Part shown: piece by piece, positions 35,091-43,664 of the stretch
Layout: the number at the start of each line of letters is the position of its first letter
Position numbering within the stretch: the first letter of the stretch is position 1
Source of the DNA: Actinomyces sp. oral taxon 897
GTDB lineage: Bacteria > Actinomycetota > Actinomycetes > Actinomycetales > Actinomycetaceae
Direction of reading: 5' to 3'
NCBI RefSeq assembly: GCF_002999235.1
Contig: NZ_CP027236.1
Coordinates: 2,666,001-2,730,000, forward strand
Length of the DNA stretch: 64,000 bases
Program-made: the position numbers and the translations under genes
Notes under the pieces: model-generated
Databases searched by the model: none
Told to the model about the DNA's origin: nothing
Seen by the model: the letters and a program-made list of their open reading frames with translations, nothing else

Positions 35091-37013
35091 CTATTTTGTT
35101 GGGACGTAGCAGGTGGTTCGTGCGTCCGCTCCCGTTCCCGTAACGGCTAGCAGGCAGTTCCGGATCTTCTTGTCAGGCATGTATGATGTGTTGGTGCGAA
35201 TGAGGCAGGCCGATTGGCCGACATTGTCCTCGAGAGGCGACTGCGACTTGAAGTACTTCCTGGTCTCGCCGGTGGCGGCGGACACAAAGGACGTGTCCCC
35301 GTAAACGTAGCCCTTGTTGTAGCTGGTCAGCACGCCTGAGCCGTCTGACAGGAAGGCGAAGCCGTGCATGTAGGCATTCAGCGGGCGGTAGACGCCTGGT
35401 TTCAGGTCGGGGCCTCGGTGCCCGTCCTCGTCCCTGAGGCTGAATGTGGATTGGTCCCCGCCGTCGACGAGCGCGGCACCGTTCTCCGCGACGACTGCCG
35501 TTATGCCTGTGAGCTCAGTCAGTGAGCGTCGGATCACATTCAGGGAGGGGGTGCCGTCGAAAGCGATTCTCTCGCAGTCACCGAGCTGCTGCTCCCACTG
35601 CGACGCCCCCGTGAAGCTGAAGGCACGGGCGGTCACGGTCTCCGATCTTGAGAAGGTTCCGGTGACGGTGACAATGCCGTCCGAGGCCAGGATCACGCCG
35701 TCCGATGACGGCAGCTCCGCCGCCACCTTCCCCGTAGCGGTACTAATGATTCGTGGGGTGCCGGCCCAGCTGTCTGGGCTCGTAAAGTCGCCTTCACCTC
35801 GTTCTCTTCCCTTGCGGAGCTCTGGATCCCTGTTCTTCTGGTAGCCTATGAGGATGTCCGGCTGCATTGGGTCAAAGAATGCATTCCAATAGGAGTCGGC
35901 CGTGCTCCAGAGCGTCCCGCCCTGACGGTCAACAGCGGTAATGGGCCCGACGGCATTGTTGCCCGGGTCCGTAGGCGGTCTTTTCAGGAGGAGAGCTGTG
36001 TTGTCGTCGATCGCCCCCAGGAACCGGCACGAGGACCTTTGCCAGGGGACGGGGGTGACGTCTCCGCTCCGGGGATCGACAATCCTGTCCTTCCATATTG
36101 GTGAGTCGCCCCACCAGGACTCATACGCACTGAACTCGCCGGGATCCAGGCTCTGGGTCTCCCATGGTGGGATGCTGGCCTTGACGGGAGTGCCGATGCC
36201 GGACTCACTGATCGGGTACACGCGGTACCAATCATCTGAGATGACAAAGGTAATGTCGCCCTTGGCCGAGACGCTACCCGCCAGGCCCTCTACCGTCCAA
36301 GCCGATGTGACGCCTCGGGCGAAGTCTGGCGACAAGGCGGACACGGAGAACACCCTGTACTCTTCCGGGGGGCTCTGTGGCTCCCCTGAGGAGGCCGGTT
36401 CCTCTGAGGGGTTCTGCGCTTCCCCCGCGGGGTCGTGGTGTTCTTCCGATCTGAAGTGGGACACGCCCCAGGCTCCCAGGCCACCGAGGGCGGCCAGGCC
36501 CAGGGCGCCCGCGGTCAGAGGCAGGAGCCCGGTAAAGGCACGTCGGGACAGGCCCTGGGGGTGTGTGGTCCCCGGGGTCTGGTTGCTGGTGGTGGTCGGG
36601 GTGCTGGTGTCTGTGGTGGGTGCTGGGTAGGGGGTGGTCTGGGCCTGGTCGCCTTGCGGGGTCGTGGTCCCCGCGGTGGCCGGGTCCGCAGCCGAGGCCG
36701 GGTTGGTGGCTGGGGCCAGACTGGTGGCCGGGCCGGTGGTTGGGGCCGGGGTGTTGGCGGGGGCCAGCCCCGCGGCCGGGGCCTGGTTGCCAGCGGCCGG
36801 GGCCGGGCTGCCGGTGGTGGTGGCCTGGTACTGGTCTATCCACTGGTGGAGGGCGGGGTAGCAGTGGGGGTGGGCGGCAATAGCCGGGTGCAGGTCAGGG
36901 CGGGTTGCGGCTATACGAGCCAGCTCGGCGGCGGGGGTGCGCGGGTTACCCAAAGCCTCGGCATCAGGGTCCCGGGATGACGTGGAGGCACTCACCGATG
37001 GGATCTCAGTCAC
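35091..37013 (-). CDS. Membrane protein with N-terminal repeat domain and propeller-like ectodomain
   Basis: 640 residues. Residues 15-60 (GNPRTPAAELARIAATRPDL, then HPAIAAHPHCYPALHQWI) match the variant leucine-rich-repeat domain common at the N-terminus of actinobacterial membrane proteins. A Pro/Thr/Ala linker follows, then RRAFTGLLPLTAGALGLAAL as one membrane helix (about residues 165-190). The remaining 440 residues are beta-rich with repeated strand-turn motifs (ITAVDRQGGTLWST, RIISTATGKVAAELPS, SFTGASQWEQQL), suggesting a PQQ-like beta-propeller outside the cell. Start GTG 37013 is leaderless. It is the only envelope protein among the small island genes; role unknown. Confidence 0.75.
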   Translation of the reverse strand: MTEIPSVSASTSSRDPDAEALGNPRTPAAELARIAATRPDLHPAIAAHPHCYPALHQWIDQYQATTTGSPAPAAGNQAPAAGLAPANTPAPTTGPATSLAPATNPASAADPATAGTTTPQGDQAQTTPYPAPTTDTSTPTTTSNQTPGTTHPQGLSRRAFTGLLPLTAGALGLAALGGLGAWGVSHFRSEEHHDPAGEAQNPSEEPASSGEPQSPPEEYRVFSVSALSPDFARGVTSAWTVEGLAGSVSAKGDITFVISDDWYRVYPISESGIGTPVKASIPPWETQSLDPGEFSAYESWWGDSPIWKDRIVDPRSGDVTPVPWQRSSCRFLGAIDDNTALLLKRPPTDPGNNAVGPITAVDRQGGTLWSTADSYWNAFFDPMQPDILIGYQKNRDPELRKGRERGEGDFTSPDSWAGTPRIISTATGKVAAELPSSDGVILASDGIVTVTGTFSRSETVTARAFSFTGASQWEQQLGDCERIAFDGTPSLNVIRRSLTELTGITAVVAENGAALVDGGDQSTFSLRDEDGHRGPDLKPGVYRPLNAYMHGFAFLSDGSGVLTSYNKGYVYGDTSFVSAATGETRKYFKSQSPLEDNVGQSACLIRTNTSYMPDKKIRNCLLAVTGTGADARTTCYVPTK

Positions 37014-37020
37014 GGGTAGG

Positions 37021-37026
37021 AGGGTA
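37021..37026 (-). promoter_or_regulatory. -10 box of a leaderless promoter (membrane protein gene)
   Basis: TACCCT on the minus strand, 7 nt before GTG at 37013. Confidence 0.55.
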
Positions 37027-37110
37027 GCCCAGACGCCATACGCGCCACCGTCCCCTAAGGAACAGGTTCCTGCCTCAGATGCACTGCCTTGATGCCTTTC
37101 TATCTCGGAA

Positions 37111-37181
37111 ACGTACCTTAGTCATTGAGAACGTACGTTAGATAGTCTCTAGGGTACGTCCCTGGCGGTTAAGGTACGTCC
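37111..37181. promoter_or_regulatory. Four ACGTAC sites, two direct and two inverted
   Basis: ACGTACCTTAG at 37111 and ACGTACGTTAG at 37131 on the plus strand; GGACGTACCCTAG and GGACGTACCTTAAC on the minus strand ending near 37152 and 37169. Spacing within each pair is about 20 bp. They lie 100-170 bp upstream of the leaderless promoter. GAGAACGTACGTTAG resembles the 22-bp repeat core GAGAACGGTACTTATT. Confidence 0.5.
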
Positions 37182-37235
37182 CCGGCAATGGCCAGCCGGA
37201 GTCGGGCGCTCCGGTTGACAAGATAGCCCGTTCGG

Positions 37236-37796
37236 TCACGTCTGGTTCCCTCCGAATAGGAATCCGTCCGAGAGGCGGACTGAGAACGGTGCGGGGTGCC
37301 AGTCCGCGTCGCTGACACCAGTTATGCGGTCTCCGTCTACCGTCTTGACGGAGAAGCCGTCAACGGCTATCTGAGACGTCTGCCATGCCAGTCCCGATTT
37401 CCCTACCGCCACGATATCGCAGTATGTTATCAGCACAAGAAGCTCGCGACTGATAACAGGAATCGCCTCACGGACCATTCCCCTGGTCTCGGTCAGCTCG
37501 GTGAACGACAGCGGCTCGCGCACGTCGCCCACGTACGTGGTCCCACGTTCTATGACGCACAGCTGATGCCAGCCTGGTGTAGGCAGCAGGGCCGACATGA
37601 GGGCCACTCCGGGTTCCGGGGAGTGGAAGCCTACCGAGTACTCGACTCCAAGGCCAGGAAAGATTCCCACACTCGTCTGGTAGCACCCGTACTCACCTCC
37701 TACCTCATAGTCGTTCCCGCCGGAGGGGAGGTCTATATACGCCGCACGGTACGCGCTATCGAAGGCGGGATGCAAAGTCATGGGCAGGTTCCTCAT
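37236..37796 (-). CDS. Uncharacterised island protein
   Basis: 186 residues, not recognised. Soluble, with mixed strands and a well-formed hydrophobic core (ELLVLITYCDIVAVGKSGLAW). The C-terminal half (SQIAVDGFSVKTVDGDRITG) is beta-like. Upstream, still in frame, is a remnant of a family G gene, so the start at ATG 37796 may be a junction formed by recombination. The setting suggests an immunity or accessory role, not proven. Confidence 0.5.
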   Translation of the reverse strand: MRNLPMTLHPAFDSAYRAAYIDLPSGGNDYEVGGEYGCYQTSVGIFPGLGVEYSVGFHSPEPGVALMSALLPTPGWHQLCVIERGTTYVGDVREPLSFTELTETRGMVREAIPVISRELLVLITYCDIVAVGKSGLAWQTSQIAVDGFSVKTVDGDRITGVSDADWHPAPFSVRLSDGFLFGGNQT

Positions 37797-38052
37797 GTAC
37801 GTGTGAAGTGTTCCCGAGGTGGCTATATGATAGCGTGCCGTAACCTCGGCCGTGCTGAAGGGCTCCGGGTCAAAGCTGGTGGCGTTGAGCTTGACCTCAG
37901 GATCCTGGGTGGGGGTGTCCGTGCCGTGGTGCTGCGGTTCAGGCTGGCAGCAGCCTACGGTACAATCGTGCGGGACGTGTCATTCGTGCAGCTGGGCTGG
38001 TGCAGTTGGGTCATGACGGCCTCCTGGTCGATGCCTCGTGAGACCGTGGCCG

Positions 38053-38589
38053 CTAGCTGGTCTCGGAGTAGGCGATAATGGTGGCGTCGGTGTCCCAGGT
38101 GGGTAGGTTGTCCTCAATGATCTCCTCGGAGACTCCGTCTGGGGGTCCGTAGAGGGGGAGTGGGTCTATTATGTGGGGGACGTTCAGGAGGAAGAACTGG
38201 AGCCTGGGTGAGATAAAGCTGAAGTACCAGTCGCCGACGTACTCGACCGAGATCTCGAGCTGTATCCCGTCCTCCAGTCTTTTCATCCTGTTGCATCCCA
38301 TGGGGCTCCCTATCGGTGAGGGAGGTCGTGCATTGGGGTGCTGGGGGAAGGCCAGGTCGTGGAAGCTGCGTCCGACCAGAAGCGCCGCGTTGCTCTCAAA
38401 ATACCAGTCCGCGCTCCTCATGTCGAGGAGGACCATAATCTCCAGGCGACGCACGTCGATCAGGAGGTCCAGGATACCCGCACCCGACAGGGCGCAGTCG
38501 CACACGAGCGGGTCCTCCTCACCGAGAGAGGACAACGACGGCAGGGCATCAGTACCCGTCACCCTCGGCAACTGCCTGATCTTTACCAT
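38053..38589 (-). CDS. Uncharacterised island protein, family F (copy 2)
   Basis: 178 residues, close paralogue of the product at 33005-33613; the C-terminus ends at SETS where the other continues. Conserved blocks include EEDPLVCDCALSGAGILDLLIDV and LEISVEYVGDWYFSF. Not recognised as a known family. The duplication frames the G/membrane-protein segment (33.0-38.6 kb). Confidence 0.6.
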   Translation of the reverse strand: MVKIRQLPRVTGTDALPSLSSLGEEDPLVCDCALSGAGILDLLIDVRRLEIMVLLDMRSADWYFESNAALLVGRSFHDLAFPQHPNARPPSPIGSPMGCNRMKRLEDGIQLEISVEYVGDWYFSFISPRLQFFLLNVPHIIDPLPLYGPPDGVSEEIIEDNLPTWDTDATIIAYSETS

Positions 38590-38825
38590 CTTTCATCAAC
38601 CGTTCTGGCCTGTCGGGTACTGGCCTGCATCACGTTCAATATGCCAGGCTGGATCCGCCTTTGAGACCAGTCTCTTGTTCCTATGGTTAGCTGTTCTCAT
38701 CGTGAATGTACCCGTCGGGGTACGAGTAGTTCGGATCCGGTTCTGTCGTGGGACCCGTGACGCGCACCCCTACCGTGCTTGCGTGAGGCCCCGGCGTGTC
38801 CCAGGGCAGTGAGAGGACCTGCCTT

Positions 38826-39164
38826 CTACTGTTGTTTGTGTTTGTCTTGGTGCTGGTTGTGTTCGTGGGGTAGGAGGCCGGGTGGGTTGTCTCGCAGGAG
38901 GGGGTCGGTGCTGGTGCCCAGGAGGTGGTCGACGGCGTGCAGTGCCTCCAGCTCGTGGGGGCTGACGGTGGCGCCGCACTCGTGGAGCTGGGTGCACAGG
39001 ACGGTCAGGGCCGTGATCCACTCCCCGTTGCCCAGGAGGTGGAGCACGACGGCGAAGCCCTCGTGGGGCAGGTCCCGGTTCCTGGCGACCTGCAGCATGA
39101 GGTTGCGCGCCCGCCGCCCGGTGGCGGACTGGTCGATGAGGACGCGGTTGCCGCTGACCACCAC
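38826..39164 (-). CDS. Small helical protein, possibly MafI-like immunity
   Basis: About 112 residues. The core NGEWITALTVLCTQLHECGATVSPHELEALHAVDHLL resembles the helical pattern of MafI-type immunity proteins (GE..ALe.L...l.e.....is..e...l). The C-terminus is His/Gln-rich. GTG 39164 is the first start after a stop and has AAGG 9 nt upstream. The match is by pattern only. The upstream 38590-38825 shows no gene. Confidence 0.45.
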   Translation of the reverse strand: MVVSGNRVLIDQSATGRRARNLMLQVARNRDLPHEGFAVVLHLLGNGEWITALTVLCTQLHECGATVSPHELEALHAVDHLLGTSTDPLLRDNPPGLLPHEHNQHQDKHKQQ

Positions 39165-39430
39165 GCCCAGGACCTTAGAGGGAGAAATCGTCTACGCATT
39201 CTAGTCAAAAAGTACCCGGCTAGCGCCAGCCAGATTAGCGGCGAAAAGATACCCTAATACGGCCCAAATGGTCGGGCTGGGTGGAGGTGCACGCTCTCCT
39301 GCACCTGGCCGACGTCCTCCCCTCTGCCCGTTGGGGTGGTGGGTTGGGGGAGGACGTCGTGGTGTCTGGGTGGTCTCGTGTGGGTATGGGTTGGGGGTGG
39401 TGTGGTGTCTGGGTGGGTCTGCCTGGTGTG

Positions 39431-39715
39431 TCAGGCGCCGCCTCCGGCGCTCATGATGTTCTGGGCGATCGTCTGGAGCTGGCTGCGCAGCTGCTCGAGC
39501 TCCTGCTTGGCCTTGTCCAGGGCCGCCTTGGTCTCCGGCCAGGTGGTGGAGCGGAAGGTGTCGGCCAGGGGCCCGTCCCAGACCGAGGGGTCGGACAGGG
39601 TCTGTCCCTCGTTGTTGAGGGCCGTGATCTGGTCGGTGAAGCCCTGGTTGATGATCGACTGCAGCTTGGCGATCGAGGTCTTGGCCTGCTCGGTTGACAG
39701 GACGCGTCCGGACAT
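39431..39715 (-). CDS. WXG100 family type VII secretion protein
   Basis: 94 residues, the usual WXG100 length and helix-turn-helix layout. The turn is VWDGPLADTFRSTTW, where the WDG corresponds to W-x-G, and the C-terminal helix ends in SAGGGA. The start at 39715 (MSGRVLSTEQAK) has GGAGGTAAG upstream. WXG100 proteins are secreted as helical dimers and are co-substrates of EccC ATPases. It sits 18 kb from eccC but on the same strand, so the rhs/immunity genes may have expanded between them. The 39209-39430 interval downstream shows no gene. Confidence 0.88.
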   Translation of the reverse strand: MSGRVLSTEQAKTSIAKLQSIINQGFTDQITALNNEGQTLSDPSVWDGPLADTFRSTTWPETKAALDKAKQELEQLRSQLQTIAQNIMSAGGGA

Positions 39716-40125
39716 GACTTACCTCCGTGTCTGGGTTGTCGTGTGCCACCAGCCAGGAGGACCACTGCCGCTCAACCGGTGGCCTGGCCCAGACGTTACC
39801 ATCCTGAGACCGTCATGGGAACACCCTGGCACGAACCACTCCCCAGGACACCGCCCAGGACCGCCCGGGACGCCGCCCGAGACCACCCGCCCACGCGGCC
39901 TGACCAGCACAGACACCCAGGCCAGGGCGGGCCGTCCCGGTAACGATCAGGACCTTTGATGACGGCCCGGCGCCAGCTGGCCCCCACCCCGGGCCGTTAC
40001 CGGCCCTGCCGGTGGGGGTGGACGCGCGGTCCGGGCGGCGTCGATGAAGGTCTTGACGTACCGGCCTGCCGGTGGGGGTGGACGGCACGGCCGCGTCCTG
40101 GGATCCGGGTGCTCCCCTACCCGTG
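39716..40125. other. 410-bp intergenic region with short repeats
   Basis: No gene recognised. CCGGCCTGCCGGTGGGGGTGGACG-like sequence occurs twice (near 40001 and 40061, about 60 bp apart). Confidence 0.5.
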
Positions 40126-40482
40126 CTATGCGCCCTGGGTCGGGTGGTCCGGGTTGTGGAGGGTCTGCATGAGGTTGTTGATCGACGTCGGGGAGAGTCG
40201 CCTCGTGTTGGTGGCCTCCTGCCACACGCCCTCGAAGAGGCTGGCGCTGGTGTAGCGGGCGGTGAGCTCGTCCTGGTCGTTGATCTCCTGGAGGGTGGGG
40301 GTTTCCGTGATATCGACCAGTGCCTCACCTGATTCTGACTGGCAGACCGTCGTCTCTGTCCTGTCGTCGCGGAAGACGTCGATTATCCGCTCCAGGTAGC
40401 GGCCGTCATCGATCTGACCCATGACGATAAAGGGTTCCTCAGGGTTGTCGTTTCTCCAGTCTGAGAGTATGTACTGGCTCAT
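40126..40482 (-). CDS. DUF6881-like small protein, family E (copy 1)
   Basis: 118 residues. It resembles DUF6881: a start of the form MSxYILSDWRxDxPEEPF, IDDGRYLERIIDVFRD, then P.LQEIN....L.ARY.S.S.FE.VWQEA. The last 40 residues (TNTRRLSPTSINNLMQTLHN) are identical to copy 2 at 56505. AGGAGACACGA precedes the ATG. DUF6881 genes frequently sit beside polymorphic toxins; an immunity role is inferred. Confidence 0.65.
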   Translation of the reverse strand: MSQYILSDWRNDNPEEPFIVMGQIDDGRYLERIIDVFRDDRTETTVCQSESGEALVDITETPTLQEINDQDELTARYTSASLFEGVWQEATNTRRLSPTSINNLMQTLHNPDHPTQGA

Positions 40483-40601
40483 TCGTGTCTCCTGTGGTCG
40501 TGGTGCCTGTGTCTCCTGCGCGTGTCCTGCCGGGTGGGTGGGTTACCGGGGCGTGTGGGGTGGTCGGGCCGCCCGGGCCTGCCAGATCGTGGCCACTGGG
40601 G

Positions 40602-41486
40602 TTACTGGTGTGCTGTGTGGGGTAGTCCCTGGTGGTGCGTGGTGGGGAGGGTGAGGTGCCAGGTGGAGTAGAGGCCGTCGGTGAACACCTCGAGGGTCCA
40701 CCCGTTGCTGAGGGTGATCCTGATGTCGGTGTCCTGGGCGCCGGTGGTCTCGAACCGCAGGGGACTGGTGCCCGTCAGCCTGCCTATGGCGCTGCTGTCC
40801 TCCAGGTCGGAGGAGGTGACGGGCTCGTTGTCCTGGTCCAGCAGCCTCCAGGGGGCTATGGTCCGCAGGGACCGGGATCCGGCGACCACCTCCGTGCAGG
40901 GGCCGTACGCGGTGTCGTCGTCGTCCTCCACCGCCCCCTGGGGGGCGGTGCGTCCCTGCCAGAAGGCCGCCCTGGGCAGGGAGTCACGGATACCGGTAAT
41001 GGTCGCCCCCTCCCGCGGGACCTGGGCCAGGGGCCTCCAGGACCGGCGTGAGGAGCCCAGGCGGACGACGCCCTCGGGCACCTTGAAGCCGGGTGGTGCG
41101 TCCGGGCCCTCCCTGCCGTTGATACTGAGGATCCAGGCGTCGACGAAGAAGGTGTCGAGGGCCTCGATCACCGTGCCGTCCGACAGCTCCACCCTGAGGT
41201 CACCCTCCGGGGTGGCGTCGTAGCAGGTCACCCCCACCACGTCCAGGCCGACCAGGCGACCGAGCACCCCCCGGTAGCGCCCCGGGTCCCACAGGTCCGT
41301 GGTACCCAGCACCACCCTCCCGTCCCCGTCCAGCACCCGGACCAGGGTCTCCGGTGAGAAGTTCCAGTTCTCGCCCCCCATCCAGATAAAACAACCAGCT
41401 ATACTCTCAATCCTGCTCACCCGCAGAGGCGGCAGAGAACCCAGCCAGCGCGCGTACACGTCAGCCCACGTAGCATCCTCACCCAT
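40602..41486 (-). CDS. Uncharacterised island protein, family D (full copy)
   Basis: 294 residues. Residues 17-75 (SLPPLRVSRIESIAGCFIWM, GGENWNFSPETLVRVLDGDG) are almost identical to the truncated copy at 56191. The C-terminal half has a second beta-rich domain (DIRITLSNGWTLEVFTDG) whose pattern repeats the first-half sequence DLRVELSDGTVIEALDTF, so the protein may be an internal duplication. AGGGAGGGTGTC precedes the ATG. No known family; putative immunity. Confidence 0.6.
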   Translation of the reverse strand: MGEDATWADVYARWLGSLPPLRVSRIESIAGCFIWMGGENWNFSPETLVRVLDGDGRVVLGTTDLWDPGRYRGVLGRLVGLDVVGVTCYDATPEGDLRVELSDGTVIEALDTFFVDAWILSINGREGPDAPPGFKVPEGVVRLGSSRRSWRPLAQVPREGATITGIRDSLPRAAFWQGRTAPQGAVEDDDDTAYGPCTEVVAGSRSLRTIAPWRLLDQDNEPVTSSDLEDSSAIGRLTGTSPLRFETTGAQDTDIRITLSNGWTLEVFTDGLYSTWHLTLPTTHHQGLPHTAHQ

Positions 41487-41708
41487 GACACCCTCCCTGT
41501 ACGGAAACCGATTCCACCACCATAATAGCTCTTCGCCGCTAAGGATTCGACTGGAGATGCAGCATGCAGCGCCTTCCCGGTTCTTCCGGGAACTGGGGCT
41601 GCACTCGTTCTGTGTCCCTGTGTGGATTCAGTCTTCCTCGGGTCCTGTTCCGTGCCCGTCTCGGCCTTACGACCTCAGCGAGGTGGGTCGCTAATAAGTC
41701 GGCGTCGC

Positions 41709-42407
41709 CTATTCTGGGGTCGTGGGTGGGTGTGTCTTGTTTCCTGTGCCTGTCTGGTTGGGGGGTGGCCTGAGGGTGACGGTCCTGCCCGGGACGCCCT
41801 TCCTGGGCCGGTAGCCGTGACGCATTCCTTCTGCCATGAACTTCCTGACTTGGTCCAGGGGTATGTCCAGGAAGGTTTTGCGGTGGCTGAGTCGCAGGGT
41901 TCCGTCTGGCCAGACCCCCAGGCGGCGGACCCGGATGGGCTGCCCCACACTGGGGTGGAAGTCGGTGGAGAAGAACATGCGGTCGGCCTCGACCAGGGAC
42001 CACATGACCGTGCCGGTCTCTCCTGAGGCCAGGAGGCGGACGTCGAAGCCTCGGTCGTGCAGGGCCGTGATCACGCCGTGCTCCGTGTCGCTCAGGCCGG
42101 CAGGCCACTCGTACATGTGCCTGCGGACCACCTCCTCGGGCTCGGACCAGCCGTTGAGCGCGGTCTGGAAGGAGACCAGGCGCAGCTCCCCACCAGGACG
42201 CGCCTCCATACGACGCACCCGGATACGGTCCCCCACATCCGGCCAGTACTCCGGGTTACGACGCATGTAACTGTCGTGACTCTGCATCCTGTCCAGCATG
42301 CCGACCTCGCCCGAGGCCTCCAGACGCACATTCAGGCCGTACGGACGGTGCGCCACCACCACCCCCCACTCCACCGGACCCAGACCCATGTCCTCAACCC
42401 TACCCAC
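41709..42407 (-). CDS. Tandem S1-like domain protein, family A (copy 1)
   Basis: About 232 residues with two similar halves. Half 1: WGVVVAHRPYGLNVRLEASG, EVGMLDR, then PDVGDRIRVRRMEARPGGEL. Half 2: HGVITALHDRGFDVRLLASG, ETGTVMW, then SVGQPIRVRRLGVWPDGTL. Each follows the S1/OB pattern (GxV...G..V.L..GE.G......vGd.irVrr....g.LrLS). The C-terminal 40 residues are basic. GTG 42407 aligns with the start of the other copies. Five family members occur, all in the two arrays around rhs. RNA binding or toxin neutralisation is inference. Confidence 0.65.
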   Translation of the reverse strand: MGRVEDMGLGPVEWGVVVAHRPYGLNVRLEASGEVGMLDRMQSHDSYMRRNPEYWPDVGDRIRVRRMEARPGGELRLVSFQTALNGWSEPEEVVRRHMYEWPAGLSDTEHGVITALHDRGFDVRLLASGETGTVMWSLVEADRMFFSTDFHPSVGQPIRVRRLGVWPDGTLRLSHRKTFLDIPLDQVRKFMAEGMRHGYRPRKGVPGRTVTLRPPPNQTGTGNKTHPPTTPE

Positions 42408-42536
42408 AACCACTCACTCCTTCCCCAACAGACCCTACAGGACGCCACACACCGACCGCGGGAACGCCGCGTTACCGGCAGGGAACGCCTGCCGCGCCCG
42501 TTATTCCGCTTCTGCAGGACAGCGTCGTCAGTGGTC

Positions 42537-42674
42537 TCAGGCTGGCGTGCCGGGCGTGGGTACGTGTCGGCAGAAGGCCTCCATGCGGTTGAACACCTCG
42601 AACAGACCCCGGTTCCAGTGCAGTTCCGCGGCCCACCAGCCAGTCGGGACGTTCACATCAGAGGATCTGCTCAT
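42537..42674 (-). pseudogene. Family B remnant, internally deleted
   Basis: A 45-codon frame starting MSRSSDVNVPTGWWAAELHW and continuing NRGLFEVFNR, then jumping to MEAFCRHVPTPGTPA. These are the first 30 and last 15 residues of family B (compare KPFHRRTPGTPA at 43665). The Shine-Dalgarno AAGGAGAA is intact. About 100 residues have been deleted in frame. Confidence 0.7.
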
Positions 42675-42828
42675 TGCGGTTCTCCTTAAAGGGCTCGTGC
42701 TCCTGCCTGCGTACTCGCCTGGCTACTATCGCGAGTGTCCTGCCCCTGGGAGCAGGGGGAGTGAGGCCGATTCTTATGGTATTTCTACGTGGCGTCAGCC
42801 CTGTCCCTGGGGGCAGGCGGTGGCGAGT

Positions 42829-43548
42829 TCAGGTCTTGTTCTGTTCCTGCTGTTCCTGTTGTTCTTCTTGTTGTCTCTTTCTGGCCCAGTGGGGGAGGAG
42901 TCTGGGGTCGTCTAGTGGTATGTCTGTCCCGATGGCCATGCCTGGTGGTGGGGGTGGGGGTGGTGGTCCTGGTGGTGGGTCGTAGTCGGTGCGGTTGGGT
43001 GGGTCGCCCCCTCTTACGAAGCAGGCGCGGTGGCTGAGCCGTAGGGTGCCGTCTGGCCATACCCCCAGGCGGCAGACCCGGATGGGCTGCCCCACAACGG
43101 GGTGGAAGTCGATTTTGAACACCTTCCGGTCGGCCTCGACCAGGGACCACATGACCGTGCCGGTCTCACCCGAGGCCAGGAGGAGCACGTCAAAGCCCCG
43201 CTCGTGTACGGCGGTGATCACGCCCCACTCGGCCAGTCTCAGGCCTGAGGGCCACCCCGTCTTGCGTCTGCGGACCACCTCCTTGGGTGACCAGTCGATA
43301 GCCGCCTGCTGGGCTGTCAGGCGCAGCTCCCCGCTGGGGCGCACCTCCATACGACGCACCCGGATACGGTCCCCCACGTCCGGCCAGTACTCCTCATTAG
43401 TCCGTATAGTGCTGTCGTTGACCCACGCCCTCTCGACCGTGCCTACCTCACCCGAGGAGTCCAGGAACACGTCCAGCCCGTACGGCCAGTGCGCCACCAC
43501 CGTCCCCCACTCCACCGGACCCAGGCCTACGTCCTCAGGCCTGTCCAC
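42829..43548 (-). CDS. Tandem S1-like domain protein, family A (copy 2)
   Basis: 239 residues. Both S1-like halves are present (WGTVVAHWPYGLDVFLDSSG; WGVITAVHERGFDVLLLASG). The C-terminus differs from copy 1: a poly-proline run then a Gln/Glu-rich tail, shared with copy 5 at 56893. GTG 43548 follows GGGGAAGGGGTGATTAGCT, an upstream sequence almost the same in copy 5. Putative immunity, inferred. Confidence 0.65.
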   Translation of the reverse strand: MDRPEDVGLGPVEWGTVVAHWPYGLDVFLDSSGEVGTVERAWVNDSTIRTNEEYWPDVGDRIRVRRMEVRPSGELRLTAQQAAIDWSPKEVVRRRKTGWPSGLRLAEWGVITAVHERGFDVLLLASGETGTVMWSLVEADRKVFKIDFHPVVGQPIRVCRLGVWPDGTLRLSHRACFVRGGDPPNRTDYDPPPGPPPPPPPPGMAIGTDIPLDDPRLLPHWARKRQQEEQQEQQEQNKT

Positions 43549-43664
43549 AGCTAATCACCCCTTCCCCGACGGATTCTACAGGATGCCGCACGCTGACTGC
43601 GGGATTCTGCGTTACTAGCTGGCTGTCGTGCCTGGACACGTTCAGGACGGTGTCGTCAGTGGTC

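Noticed and set aside
39201..39749. A 182-codon minus frame overlapping the WXG100 gene
   Set aside because: It is an alternate frame of a gene whose WXG100 pattern and ribosome site are clear.
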